Below, piece after piece: positions 8,437-16,190 of a stretch of 64,000 nucleotides of DNA. The notes under the pieces are model-generated. The model was not told the DNA's origin, ran no database searches, and worked only from the letters and a program-made list of their open reading frames with translations. The stretch is from Shimia sp. SK013. GTDB lineage: Bacteria > Pseudomonadota > Alphaproteobacteria > Rhodobacterales > Rhodobacteraceae. Numbering within the stretch: the first letter of the stretch is position 1; each line of letters begins with the position of its first letter. Both the position numbers and the translations under genes were made by a program. The stretch spans positions 1 to 64,000 of the forward strand of contig NZ_LAJH01000012.1 in assembly GCF_001292625.1 (NCBI RefSeq), read 5' to 3'.

Positions 8437-9618
8437 TTAGACCCGGTTGATCTTGAGTTTCGTTTTTAGGTCGGTGCGACAGAACGCATGCAAGAAGCAG
8501 GTCTGCTCAGAGATATCAAGCATTTCCTGAGCGGTTTCATCGCTCTCGCTTGTGTTCAGATACACATGCGTTTCAATCGGATCGGCTGTGCCAGCTTTGC
8601 CTGTGCCGCCCGATGCGCCACCCAACCCAAAATGTGTATCCTGAACGATCCGATATTCGGGCAGGTCAAGTTTCAGCATCGACACGAACCGACCGAACTG
8701 CGTCATAAAGCAGAACCCGATGCCCGCACTGATCAGCGTATTGGCGTCCGGCGCCCTGCCATCTTCGGAACTCAGGAACCGAAACGAGGTGCCGTGGGGC
8801 GAATACTGCATCTGTTGGATGTCCTTGATGCCATCCTCACGCAGAACCGCAACAGCGCCGATATTCAGGCGTCGATCCTGTTCAGCTGCGAGACTGCCAG
8901 CCGCGCTGACCGTGCCGCCTGACACGTTCTTTTTCGGTGTTAGCCCGATTGGTTCCATCAGGGGCAAGTCGGTTGGTGTTACATCAGATTTAGCAAAATG
9001 ATCGCCCGGGTCTGGGAACAATGGCGCGTCTAGTTCCGCGACCTTTGCAGTTTTCAGCGGAATGCCATTTTTGCCCAACTTAAACAGGCTTTCAAGTTTA
9101 CCGCGCATCAGCCCGTTCAAGGGCGAGGCATGAACCGCATTCATCAGAAACTGCGTCAGCGCGCCGTCATCCAGGTCGCAGTCGATCTCAACCACCAGTT
9201 CGACCGGCTCGGCGCCGCCGACCATGGTGCGTTTGGGCATCGAGCCCTTCATCGTATAATAATTGTCCTGAATCAGGCGCAGCTTGCGAATCTTGACGCC
9301 CTGAATTTCAGCAAGCGCGACAATCTCGTTCATGTAGCTAGCGACCATCCCGCTGGACAGAAACGCCAAGGGGCAAGGGGCGGCGTCATGCCCGCTCAGA
9401 TAAGGTCCTTCATCCGAAACAAGACGCCATGTGTCACCCGTTTTCGCAGAACGCACCAGCGCCTCTTTTTGGAACCCGCTGAGGGACCGCACCCAGGTGC
9501 GCAACGCATCGCCCAGTCGGTTTTCCGGAGCGTCAATCGACACGTCATCCGCATTCGAGACTTTGAAAAATGGGGCAATCCCGCTTGTTCCGATGATATC
9601 TTCGCCAAGTTTAGCCAT
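8437..9618 (-). CDS. Tandem OsmC-like domain protein
   Basis: A 393-residue protein in which two OsmC-like domains seem to be fused. The first half has APCPLAFLSSGM, which matches the first reactive-cysteine helix of OsmC, but I find no partner cysteine later in that half. The second half has GFCFMTQFGR and then EQTCFLHAF, so both cysteines of a peroxidatic OsmC pair may be present there. OsmC proteins reduce organic hydroperoxides, and some relatives act in other roles. It sits between the SDR and BKACE genes with 44 bp to BKACE and 11 bp to the SDR, clearly co-transcribed. Its job in an aromatic pathway is unknown; removal of a peroxide or quinone by-product is one possibility. Confidence 0.72.
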   Translation of the reverse strand: MAKLGEDIIGTSGIAPFFKVSNADDVSIDAPENRLGDALRTWVRSLSGFQKEALVRSAKTGDTWRLVSDEGPYLSGHDAAPCPLAFLSSGMVASYMNEIVALAEIQGVKIRKLRLIQDNYYTMKGSMPKRTMVGGAEPVELVVEIDCDLDDGALTQFLMNAVHASPLNGLMRGKLESLFKLGKNGIPLKTAKVAELDAPLFPDPGDHFAKSDVTPTDLPLMEPIGLTPKKNVSGGTVSAAGSLAAEQDRRLNIGAVAVLREDGIKDIQQMQYSPHGTSFRFLSSEDGRAPDANTLISAGIGFCFMTQFGRFVSMLKLDLPEYRIVQDTHFGLGGASGGTGKAGTADPIETHVYLNTSESDETAQEMLDISEQTCFLHAFCRTDLKTKLKINRV

Positions 9619-9629
9619 TGGGCGTTCCT

Positions 9630-10412
9630 TTAAAATTCGTGGATGTTGGATAGGATGTGGTTAGACATGCCACCATCGGATGTCAGGTTCGCACCGCGGA
9701 ACCATTTGGCGTGTTGGCTCAGGGCGAACGCCACAACTGGCGCCAGATCCTGTGGGGTGCCTGGGCGATCCATGACCTTCATGTCTTCTTCTGCGCGCGC
9801 GCCCAGGGTTTCTAGGAAATCTCCTAGGATCGGCGTGTCGACAGGTCCTGGGCTGACGCAATTCATGGTGATCCCACGATCCCGCCAAGTCCAGCGATTG
9901 GCCATGGTCCAGACGATCAACGCCTCTTTGCTCAGAAAATAGGACCTGCCACTGGCATCCGTGCTAAGCGCCTGTGCGTCACAAAACCCTTTTATGTCAT
10001 CGACCAGAGTCAGATCTAATGCGGCTTTGACCTGAGGAAGCGCATTAGCCCAGCCAAACCCGGCAAGAGAGGCCAAGTTAACAATCGACGCATTATCAGC
10101 GAGCTTGGGTACACATCCCAATGTCAAGCGTTGCAGGCCATACAGGTTGACCTTGAGAACCATGTCAGAGGGCATGGTTGGTGGCAGACCTGCGATATTG
10201 GCCAGTCCGTCCACTCCGGATGGCAATGCATCAATGAGCGCGTCAATCGAGGCCGGATCGCTTAGATCAACCTTGTGAAACTGATCGACAGCATCTGTTT
10301 CGTTGCGGTCCACACCGATAACTTTTGCACCGTTTTCTTGTAGAAAACGTGCGGTTTCTGCGCCGATGCCTGACGCGACGCCGGTGACAATATATGTATT
10401 TCCATCATGCAT
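9630..10412 (-). CDS. Short-chain dehydrogenase/reductase
   Basis: A classical SDR of about 260 residues. The NAD(P) motif is TGVASGIG close to the N-terminus, followed by an Asp in VIGVDRNE, which favours NAD. Catalytic YFLSK (Tyr-x-x-x-Lys) and the downstream NCVSPGPVDTPIL are in place. I use the ATG at 10412, which gives a normal N-terminus; a longer start at 10439 adds nine residues. The long insertion before the active site, including RSYFLSKEALIVW, resembles the hydroxysteroid / coniferyl-alcohol dehydrogenase branch. In this operon it probably oxidises an alcohol or dihydrodiol on the way to hydroxyquinol, or reduces a ketone. The substrate is not shown. Confidence 0.87.
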   Translation of the reverse strand: MHDGNTYIVTGVASGIGAETARFLQENGAKVIGVDRNETDAVDQFHKVDLSDPASIDALIDALPSGVDGLANIAGLPPTMPSDMVLKVNLYGLQRLTLGCVPKLADNASIVNLASLAGFGWANALPQVKAALDLTLVDDIKGFCDAQALSTDASGRSYFLSKEALIVWTMANRWTWRDRGITMNCVSPGPVDTPILGDFLETLGARAEEDMKVMDRPGTPQDLAPVVAFALSQHAKWFRGANLTSDGGMSNHILSNIHEF

Positions 10413-10492
10413 TCGGGATCTCCGATCTATTTCCGACATCGCGAGGATGCGTCGAAATTTGAACTTCTGAATTGTGTCTTTGGGTTAGGCGG

Positions 10493-11041
10493 CTATTCCG
10501 GAGCAGCTTCGCGCGCGTCCAGCACGTCGAAAAATCCGCTTAGGTTCTCGGCAGCAAAATCCAGGGTCGCAACATTGGCGAATATCCCGTCTTCCACGGC
10601 GGCGATTGAATGGGCCACAACGATTTCCGGGGCGGGATAAACCTGCGCGAGCATCCCATTGAGGATGTATTTCAAATGTGCCTGCGCACGGACGCCTCCC
10701 AAGGCGCCCGCTGACACCGAAATCACGAAAACCGGTTTGCCTTTGAACACTGAATTCAACGCGGGGCGCGATGCCCAGTCGATGGCATTTTTCAACGGAC
10801 CCGGCACGCTGTAATTATATTCTGGCGTGACAATGACGATGCCGTCAGCTGCCGCGATCTGATCAACAAAGGTTGTGACCGCGCCATTGCGTTCGATGTC
10901 CGAGTTAAAGTGCGGCAGATCGCCGATTTGGGCGATTGTAACGATACATTGATCGCCAAGCCGGTCGGCCAACGCAAGGGTCAATGCCTTTGACGACGAT
11001 TGTTCGCGCAGGCTGCCATAGATGAATAGAACGTTTTTCAT
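10493..11041 (-). CDS. NADPH-dependent FMN reductase family protein
   Basis: A 182-residue flavodoxin-like reductase. The flavin-phosphate loop is seen in YGSLREQSSSKAL and the second flavin-binding region in PEYNYSVPGPLKNAIDW. Relatives reduce FMN, azo dyes, chromate or quinones with NAD(P)H. Its start overlaps the stop of the dioxygenase gene (ATGA-type overlap), so the two are coupled. Two roles fit the setting: reducing 2-hydroxy-1,4-benzoquinone back to hydroxyquinol, the dioxygenase substrate, or feeding reduced flavin to a monooxygenase. No monooxygenase gene is in the window, so I favour quinone reduction, as inference. Confidence 0.87.
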   Translation of the reverse strand: MKNVLFIYGSLREQSSSKALTLALADRLGDQCIVTIAQIGDLPHFNSDIERNGAVTTFVDQIAAADGIVIVTPEYNYSVPGPLKNAIDWASRPALNSVFKGKPVFVISVSAGALGGVRAQAHLKYILNGMLAQVYPAPEIVVAHSIAAVEDGIFANVATLDFAAENLSGFFDVLDAREAAPE

Positions 11042-11937
11042 GCGGCGGTTTCCTTGTCCGTGGATTGCGCCAGAACAAAGTCGTATTCGACGTCATAGTA
11101 GACATCCGAAAACCCATGCTCCTTTACTTTGGCGGGATCATCGATGCGTTTGAATTCGGCCATCAGGCTTTCCTTGACGCCAAACACCGCATCCGAGTGG
11201 ATGTATTTGTCGTCAGGATCAAAGATGTGCGTGGTCAGTTTCTGATATCCATCCAGCGTGATCAGATAGTGGAAATGTGCCGGGCGATTGGGATGTCGAC
11301 CCAGCATTCCCAACAATTGTCCAACAGGGCCGTCATCGGGGATTGGATAGTATCTCGGCTTGATCGCTTTGAACCAATACCGGCCATCTTCGCCGGTATG
11401 AAACACTCCCCGCAGGTTGAAATCGGGCTGAACGCCGCGCTGCTGCACGTCGTAAAAGCCTTCGTCATTGGCTTGCCAGACATCAATGCGCGCACCCTTC
11501 AACGGGTTCCCGGCCAGATCACGGATGCAGCCATGGACCAACATCGGTTCGCCCTTTTGGTCGAGACAGATGTTCGATCCCATCTCCATTTCGGGCACTT
11601 CACCCACATGAAATGGTCCCAGCACTGTGTTTTCCGTCGCGCCAGAGGGTCTGCGGCTTTGGATGGCGTCGGCCAACATCGAAACGCCCAGAATATCTGA
11701 CAGCAGGATGTATTCCTGGCGGTAATCATCACAGATTTGGCCGGTTTTGGTCAGGAACTGGATGGCGTGCATCCATTCTTCGTCCGTCGGTTCAATCTCT
11801 TTGACCGCTTCATGTAATTTGCGGGTGATGACCTCCATCACCTCTTTCAGGCGTGGGTTCTGCGTATTCTTGTTCCGGTTGGTGACAACTTCGACCGAGT
11901 TTTCTTCGGTAAAGTACCCAAATTCATGCGCGTCCAT
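11038..11937 (-). CDS. Intradiol ring-cleavage dioxygenase (hydroxyquinol 1,2-dioxygenase-like)
   Basis: A 299-residue non-haem iron(III) dioxygenase. The four iron ligands are visible: Tyr-162 in DEGFYDVQ, Tyr-196 (or 197) in KPRYYPIPDDGP, and His-221 and His-223 in RPAHFHYLI. The N-terminal helical linker domain (about residues 30-100) is the catechol/hydroxyquinol type. The start at 11937 is chosen over 12000 because of the GAGGATCACAAG ribosome site and a family-like N-terminus. Product expected from hydroxyquinol is 3-hydroxy-cis,cis-muconate, which tautomerises to maleylacetate. The adjacent maleylacetate reductase gene is what separates a hydroxyquinol enzyme from a catechol one; the sequence alone does not fully decide it. 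Confidence 0.9.
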   Translation of the reverse strand: MDAHEFGYFTEENSVEVVTNRNKNTQNPRLKEVMEVITRKLHEAVKEIEPTDEEWMHAIQFLTKTGQICDDYRQEYILLSDILGVSMLADAIQSRRPSGATENTVLGPFHVGEVPEMEMGSNICLDQKGEPMLVHGCIRDLAGNPLKGARIDVWQANDEGFYDVQQRGVQPDFNLRGVFHTGEDGRYWFKAIKPRYYPIPDDGPVGQLLGMLGRHPNRPAHFHYLITLDGYQKLTTHIFDPDDKYIHSDAVFGVKESLMAEFKRIDDPAKVKEHGFSDVYYDVEYDFVLAQSTDKETAA

Positions 11938-11965
11938 CTTGTGATCCTCGCTATCTTTGATTTGA

Positions 11966-13033
11966 TTATTGTGGGGTGTGGGGCGGCGTCGCGCCGTCAA
12001 ATGCGTTTTGAAGCATGACCCTTAGTCCGGCCTCATCAATGGGTCTTGGATTCCAATATGGATTGCTGGCGGCGATAGATGCCGCTCGATCCAAGTCCTC
12101 TTCTTTGAAACCCAGATCCTTGAGAGCGACAGGTGATCCCACCGATTTCGCATACTCATATAGAGCGGGCCCAGGTTCGCCGCCAAACAGGGTGGCAATT
12201 GGCTGCAACACATCTGGCACAGCCTGTGCGTTGTAGCCAATGGTGTGGGGTAGCATGACTGCGTGTGTCTCGGCGTGGGGCATGTCGAACGACCCGCCCA
12301 GCGTGTGACAAATCTTGTGGTGCAGGGCCATTCCGACCTGCCCAAGGACAGTTCCACACAGCCACGCGCCATACAAAGCCGAATCGCGTCCAGACTTGCT
12401 TTGCGGATCTGAGGCGATCTGTCCCAAACCATCCTTCATTGCAGACAGTCCTTCGACCGCCAGCATCGATGAAATCGGGTTTCTGTTTTGGGCATAAAGC
12501 GCCTCCGCAGCATGTGCCATGGCGTTCAAGCCGCTGACTATGCTCATCTTTAATGGCAACGTATCGGTCAGGTCCGGATCATAAATCACAGCCGTTGGCA
12601 GCACTTTGGTATCATTGATGGTGGTTTTTAGACCCTGTTCCGTTTGCCCCAGAATCGGCGTGACCTCAGACCCTGCATAGGTCGTCGGAACCACGATATG
12701 GGGCAATCCGGTTCTGTACGAAATCGCTTTGCCCAGCCCGGTTGTCGATCCCCCACCAACAGAAACAAGACAATCCGCCTGAACAGAATCACAATAGGCG
12801 GCCGCCCCCTCTGTCACCTCAATGGGGGTGTGCATGACGGCACCCGCAAAGGATCCACCGGCAACCGATCCAAGATGCTTGGTCGCGGTTTCGGCGATTT
12901 CTCCTTGTTGTTCAGTCGCTAAAACAACCGCTCTTGTGCAGGACAGGTCCAACACCAGATCGCGAACACGGCCAAAATTTCCACGGCCAAATTCGATGCG
13001 CGCTGCCCCGGATTTGTATGAGAATTGATTCAT
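11966..13033 (-). CDS. Maleylacetate reductase
   Basis: A 355-residue iron-type alcohol dehydrogenase family enzyme of the maleylacetate reductase branch. It has the nucleotide loop GGGSTTGLGKA (93-103) and PTTYAGSEVTPI, which is characteristic of this branch, with HKICHTLGG and PHAETHAVMLPH further on. It reduces maleylacetate to 3-oxoadipate with NAD(P)H. The ATG at 13033 has an ideal ribosome site (GCAGGAGGTGCAG); an upstream start at 13054 lacks one. It is the first gene of the leftward operon, 28 bp before the dioxygenase. Many members of this branch lack a strict metal requirement; His residues are present here but I do not infer a metal. Confidence 0.93.
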   Translation of the reverse strand: MNQFSYKSGAARIEFGRGNFGRVRDLVLDLSCTRAVVLATEQQGEIAETATKHLGSVAGGSFAGAVMHTPIEVTEGAAAYCDSVQADCLVSVGGGSTTGLGKAISYRTGLPHIVVPTTYAGSEVTPILGQTEQGLKTTINDTKVLPTAVIYDPDLTDTLPLKMSIVSGLNAMAHAAEALYAQNRNPISSMLAVEGLSAMKDGLGQIASDPQSKSGRDSALYGAWLCGTVLGQVGMALHHKICHTLGGSFDMPHAETHAVMLPHTIGYNAQAVPDVLQPIATLFGGEPGPALYEYAKSVGSPVALKDLGFKEEDLDRAASIAASNPYWNPRPIDEAGLRVMLQNAFDGATPPHTPQ

Positions 13034-13055
13034 CTGCACCTCCTGCACTTTCATT

Positions 13056-13190
13056 ATGGATCCATTAAGTTGCGCGGTAAGTCAATAGCGGACACAAAAT
13101 CGCTTTATTGGATGCATTTTGTGTTGACCGAATCCAAACTTGGCGATATCTCTTCAATATTCGCTGAAAAGGCCGTAAAATGGATCCCAT
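13056..13190. promoter_or_regulatory. Divergent control region with three ATGGATCCAT-like repeats
   Basis: Between the two divergent operons are three related sites: ATGGATCCAT at 13056-13065 (a perfect 10-bp palindrome), ATTGGATGCAT at 13107-13117 and ATGGATCCCAT at 13180-13190. They are about 51 and 73 bp apart. The outer two lie close to the two start regions. They are good candidates for operators of the GntR-family regulator encoded next door, which would then control both operons. No -35/-10 pairs could be assigned with confidence. Confidence 0.45.
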
Positions 13191-13221
13191 AATGCAAAGA
13201 GTAAAAAATGGGAGACCACAA

Positions 13222-13941
13222 ATGGCAGATGCAGAGCAAAGGGTTCTATCCGAGCTAAGACGCATGATTTTGGAGGGTGAAATTGATGCTGGAGAAAAAA
13301 TTTCCGAAGTCGTCGTCGCCGAAATGCTGGGCGTTTCCCGCACTCCCGCAAAGCTCGCCTTGGCGCGCCTTGAAATGAATGGATTGGTCGAAAAACGACC
13401 CGGTCGTGGCTACACGGTCCGAGAAGTCAAAATTGGCGATGTCGAAAAGATCCTGATGGCGCGTGGTGTCCTGGAAGGAACCGCCGCAGGCTATATGGCC
13501 AGACATGGCGCCCCTGAAGATGCCCGTCAGGCGTTTTCGCATTCCTTGCGGGTCACCGAAAGCATCATCGAAAGAAAATCCGCGACGGTCAGTGATGTCG
13601 AGGAATATCAGAACGCGAACACGCTGTTTCATAAGACGATCATGGAACATTGCGGCAATGAATACATCATGATGGCCTATGAACGCATTCGCCATTTGCC
13701 ATTGGCTGAACTGGGCTCTGTTGCGTCACGCACGGACCGTTTGGATGGCGAATTTTTGCGGATGTCGATTGGTCACGCGCAACACGCTGTCATTCACGAC
13801 GCGATTTTGCGCGGTGATGCGATGCGCGCCGAAATGGTGATGCGTGAACACTCGAATGCAACGCTTGATTATGCGCGACTGTTTGTCGGGCAGGATGTGG
13901 ACGCTCATGTCCCATCTCTCAAGCTTGCAACAGGAAAATAA
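13222..13941 (+). CDS. GntR-family transcriptional regulator (FCD type)
   Basis: About 239 residues. The N-terminal winged helix contains LRRMILEGEIDAGEKISE and MLGVSRTPAKLALARLEMNGLV, with the recognition helix SRTPAKLAL, and the wing KRPGRGYTV. The C-terminal part is the helical FCD ligand-binding domain, with metal-ligand-type residues in NTLFHKTIMEHCGN and SIGHAQHAVIHDAIL. I prefer the ATG at 13222, preceded by GGGAGACCACAA, to the one at 13180, which overlaps a possible operator. FuR/FadR-type members usually repress catabolic operons and are released by an acidic pathway intermediate. It is divergent from the maleylacetate reductase operon and leads the ALDH/SnoaL/TRAP genes. Confidence 0.9.
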   Translation: MADAEQRVLSELRRMILEGEIDAGEKISEVVVAEMLGVSRTPAKLALARLEMNGLVEKRPGRGYTVREVKIGDVEKILMARGVLEGTAAGYMARHGAPEDARQAFSHSLRVTESIIERKSATVSDVEEYQNANTLFHKTIMEHCGNEYIMMAYERIRHLPLAELGSVASRTDRLDGEFLRMSIGHAQHAVIHDAILRGDAMRAEMVMREHSNATLDYARLFVGQDVDAHVPSLKLATGK

Positions 13942-14001
13942 ACTCGGCGGTGGCACGTTTCAGGATCGCTATTGCTCAAACCGATGATTGGGAGACCCGT
14001 T

Positions 14002-15498
14002 GTGTCACTTGATGAACTGATGAAAGATCAAAAACTGAGCGCGCGATTTGCCAAAAAGGGCATGCCGATTGGCGGCGAGTGGGTGCAAGCCCATGATGGC
14101 AAGACCTTTGAGGTTATGAACCCTGCCACGGGCAGGGTTTGGAGCGAAGTTGCCGATGCCAGTCGCCAGGATGCCGCCGCTGCCATCAGCGCTGCATCCA
14201 AAGCGCAGCCAGCCTGGGCTGCATTGCCCTTTACCGAACGGGCCATCCTGCTGAACCGTGTGGCCGATGTGCTGGAACGCCGCCGTGACGAATTCATTGC
14301 CGCGCTGACAGCAGAATGTGGCGGCTGGGTCCGCAAAAGCATGTTCGAAATCACCTATGCCCCAACGGTTTATCGCGCCGCCGCCGCCGAGGCCTATTCA
14401 GCTATGGGCGAAACGCTGCGGTCCGAAAGCCACAAGGTCAGTCAGGTTGAACGGTCGCCGTTGGGTGTCATTTCAGTCATCTCGCCGTGGAACGTGCCGC
14501 TGTTGCTGTCCAGCCGTGGGCTGGGTGTGGCGCTTGCGGTTGGCAACACCATCGTTTTGAAACCCTCCGAGGAAACACCTGTCACCGGTGGTCTGATGCT
14601 GGCCGAAGTCTTTGAAGAGGCCGGAATGCCGCCGGGCGTTTTGAACGTTGTGACCTGCTCGCGTGATCGTGTGGCCGAGGTCGGCGACGAATTGGTCATC
14701 AATCCATTGGTCAAGGCGATCAGCTTTACCGGCTCTACTGCCGTGGGCAAAAACATCGCCGCGACTGCAGGCGGATTGCTGAAAAAGGCCTGTGTGGAAC
14801 TGGGCAGCAAGGATTCCCTGCTGGTTCTGGATGACGCCGATCTTGATCGGGCAATCAGTGCGGCCCGGTTCGGCGCGTTTTTTCATCAGGGTCAGATCTG
14901 CATGGCCACGGAAAAGATCATTGTTGACCGATCACGGGCTGATGAATTCCTGACGAAATTCATAGCGGCCACCAACGAACTGAAACTGGGTGATCCAACG
15001 AAAATGGAGAACCAGATCGGGCCGATCATCAACCAGAAACAAGTCGAAGCCGTTGATCGTCGTCTGGCCCAAGCCATTGAACAGGGTGTGACCCTTGAAC
15101 ATGGCGGTAAACGCGATGGGCTGTTCTTTGAACCCACAGTGATCACCGGCGCGACACCTGACATGAACATCTTTCACGAAGAGGTCTTTGGACCAGTTGC
15201 GAACATCATTTTTGCCGACGGCGAAGATGAGTCGATCGCACTGGCCAACAACAGTGAATATGGGCTGTCGGCCTCGGTGATGACCCGCGACGAGGCCCGT
15301 GGCCTGCGCGTCGCGCACCGCATCGAAAGCGGCATGGCGCATGTCAACGACACAACAATCTACGACGAGCCGACTGTGCCGTTCGGAGGCGTGAAAAACA
15401 GCGGAATGGGTCGCCATGGTGGGCGTTGGTCGGTTGAGACATTTACCCAGACCCGGTGGCTGACAATCGAACGCGGTGGTCGGAAAACACCGTTTTAA
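14002..15498 (+). CDS. Aldehyde dehydrogenase, aromatic-aldehyde type
   Basis: A 498-residue NAD(P)-dependent aldehyde dehydrogenase. Catalytic Cys-300 is in FFHQGQICMATEKI, the general base Glu-266 in CVELGSKD, and Asn-164 in SPWNVP. The cysteine context (HQGQICMATE) resembles benzaldehyde, vanillin and salicylaldehyde dehydrogenases. I choose the GTG at 14002, with ribosome site GGAGACC, over a TTG at 13972 and an ATG at 13984. It follows the GntR gene by 60 bp on the same strand and precedes the SnoaL-like gene by 11 bp. It probably makes an aromatic acid from an imported or internally formed aldehyde. Confidence 0.92.
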   Translation: MSLDELMKDQKLSARFAKKGMPIGGEWVQAHDGKTFEVMNPATGRVWSEVADASRQDAAAAISAASKAQPAWAALPFTERAILLNRVADVLERRRDEFIAALTAECGGWVRKSMFEITYAPTVYRAAAAEAYSAMGETLRSESHKVSQVERSPLGVISVISPWNVPLLLSSRGLGVALAVGNTIVLKPSEETPVTGGLMLAEVFEEAGMPPGVLNVVTCSRDRVAEVGDELVINPLVKAISFTGSTAVGKNIAATAGGLLKKACVELGSKDSLLVLDDADLDRAISAARFGAFFHQGQICMATEKIIVDRSRADEFLTKFIAATNELKLGDPTKMENQIGPIINQKQVEAVDRRLAQAIEQGVTLEHGGKRDGLFFEPTVITGATPDMNIFHEEVFGPVANIIFADGEDESIALANNSEYGLSASVMTRDEARGLRVAHRIESGMAHVNDTTIYDEPTVPFGGVKNSGMGRHGGRWSVETFTQTRWLTIERGGRKTPF

Positions 15499-15509
15499 TT
15501 GAAAGGGAT

Positions 15510-16139
15510 ATGAACGTGAATCAGGATCTGTTGGATCGCCTGGAGCTCAGGCAACTTATCGACAATTGGGCCATCTGGCGTGACGCCGGGATGTGGGAAA
15601 AATTCCGCACGGTCTGGCACGATGATGGGCGCATGATGGCCACTTGGACACAAGGTACGGCCGACGAATTCATTGCGATGAACAAAGAAGGCTGGAAACG
15701 TGGCGTTTCAATCCTGCACTTTTTGGGGGGATTCACCGCTGACATCCAAGGCACACGCGCAGTGACGCAAACCAAAATGACCATTTCCCAACGTGGCGAT
15801 GTGCATGGGGTGTCCTGTGACGTTGTCTGCACCGGGCGGTTCTATGACTTTCTGGAAAAGCGTGACGGAAAATGGGGCATGTGCCTGCGTCAGCCGATCT
15901 ACGAAAAAGACCGTCTGGACGCCGTTGATCGGAATGCAGAACTGGTGCTGGATCAGGCGCTGCTGGATCAGTTTCCAATCGGTTACCGCCATCTAGCCTA
16001 TATCCAAACCAAGGTTGGGTATGAGGTCGAAAAAAACATGCCGGGCCTGAAAGGGGACCGCGTCGAAGAGCTATATGCCGAGGGCGAAAAATGGCTAAGC
16101 GGCGGCGCGGTCAACTGGGCCGGAAACACTTGGAAATGA
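15510..16139 (+). CDS. SnoaL-like / NTF2-fold protein
   Basis: A 209-residue protein with an N-terminal cone-shaped NTF2-like fold of the SnoaL type. Its start matches many such proteins: LLDRLELRQLIDNWAIWRDAG followed by the WHDDGRMMATW strand. Relatives are hydratases, dehydratases, isomerases or non-catalytic subunits of ring-hydroxylating enzymes. Near it there is no ring-hydroxylating alpha subunit. The ATG at 15510 has GAAAGGG in front. Position between the aldehyde dehydrogenase and a TRAP receptor gene places it in the same operon. The C-terminal 60 residues extend beyond the usual fold. I cannot name its reaction. Confidence 0.8.
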   Translation: MNVNQDLLDRLELRQLIDNWAIWRDAGMWEKFRTVWHDDGRMMATWTQGTADEFIAMNKEGWKRGVSILHFLGGFTADIQGTRAVTQTKMTISQRGDVHGVSCDVVCTGRFYDFLEKRDGKWGMCLRQPIYEKDRLDAVDRNAELVLDQALLDQFPIGYRHLAYIQTKVGYEVEKNMPGLKGDRVEELYAEGEKWLSGGAVNWAGNTWK

Positions 16140-16190
16140 ACTAAGGATCGCGGGATCTTCCGCGACGCTATTTTTTGGGAGGAGAAACCA

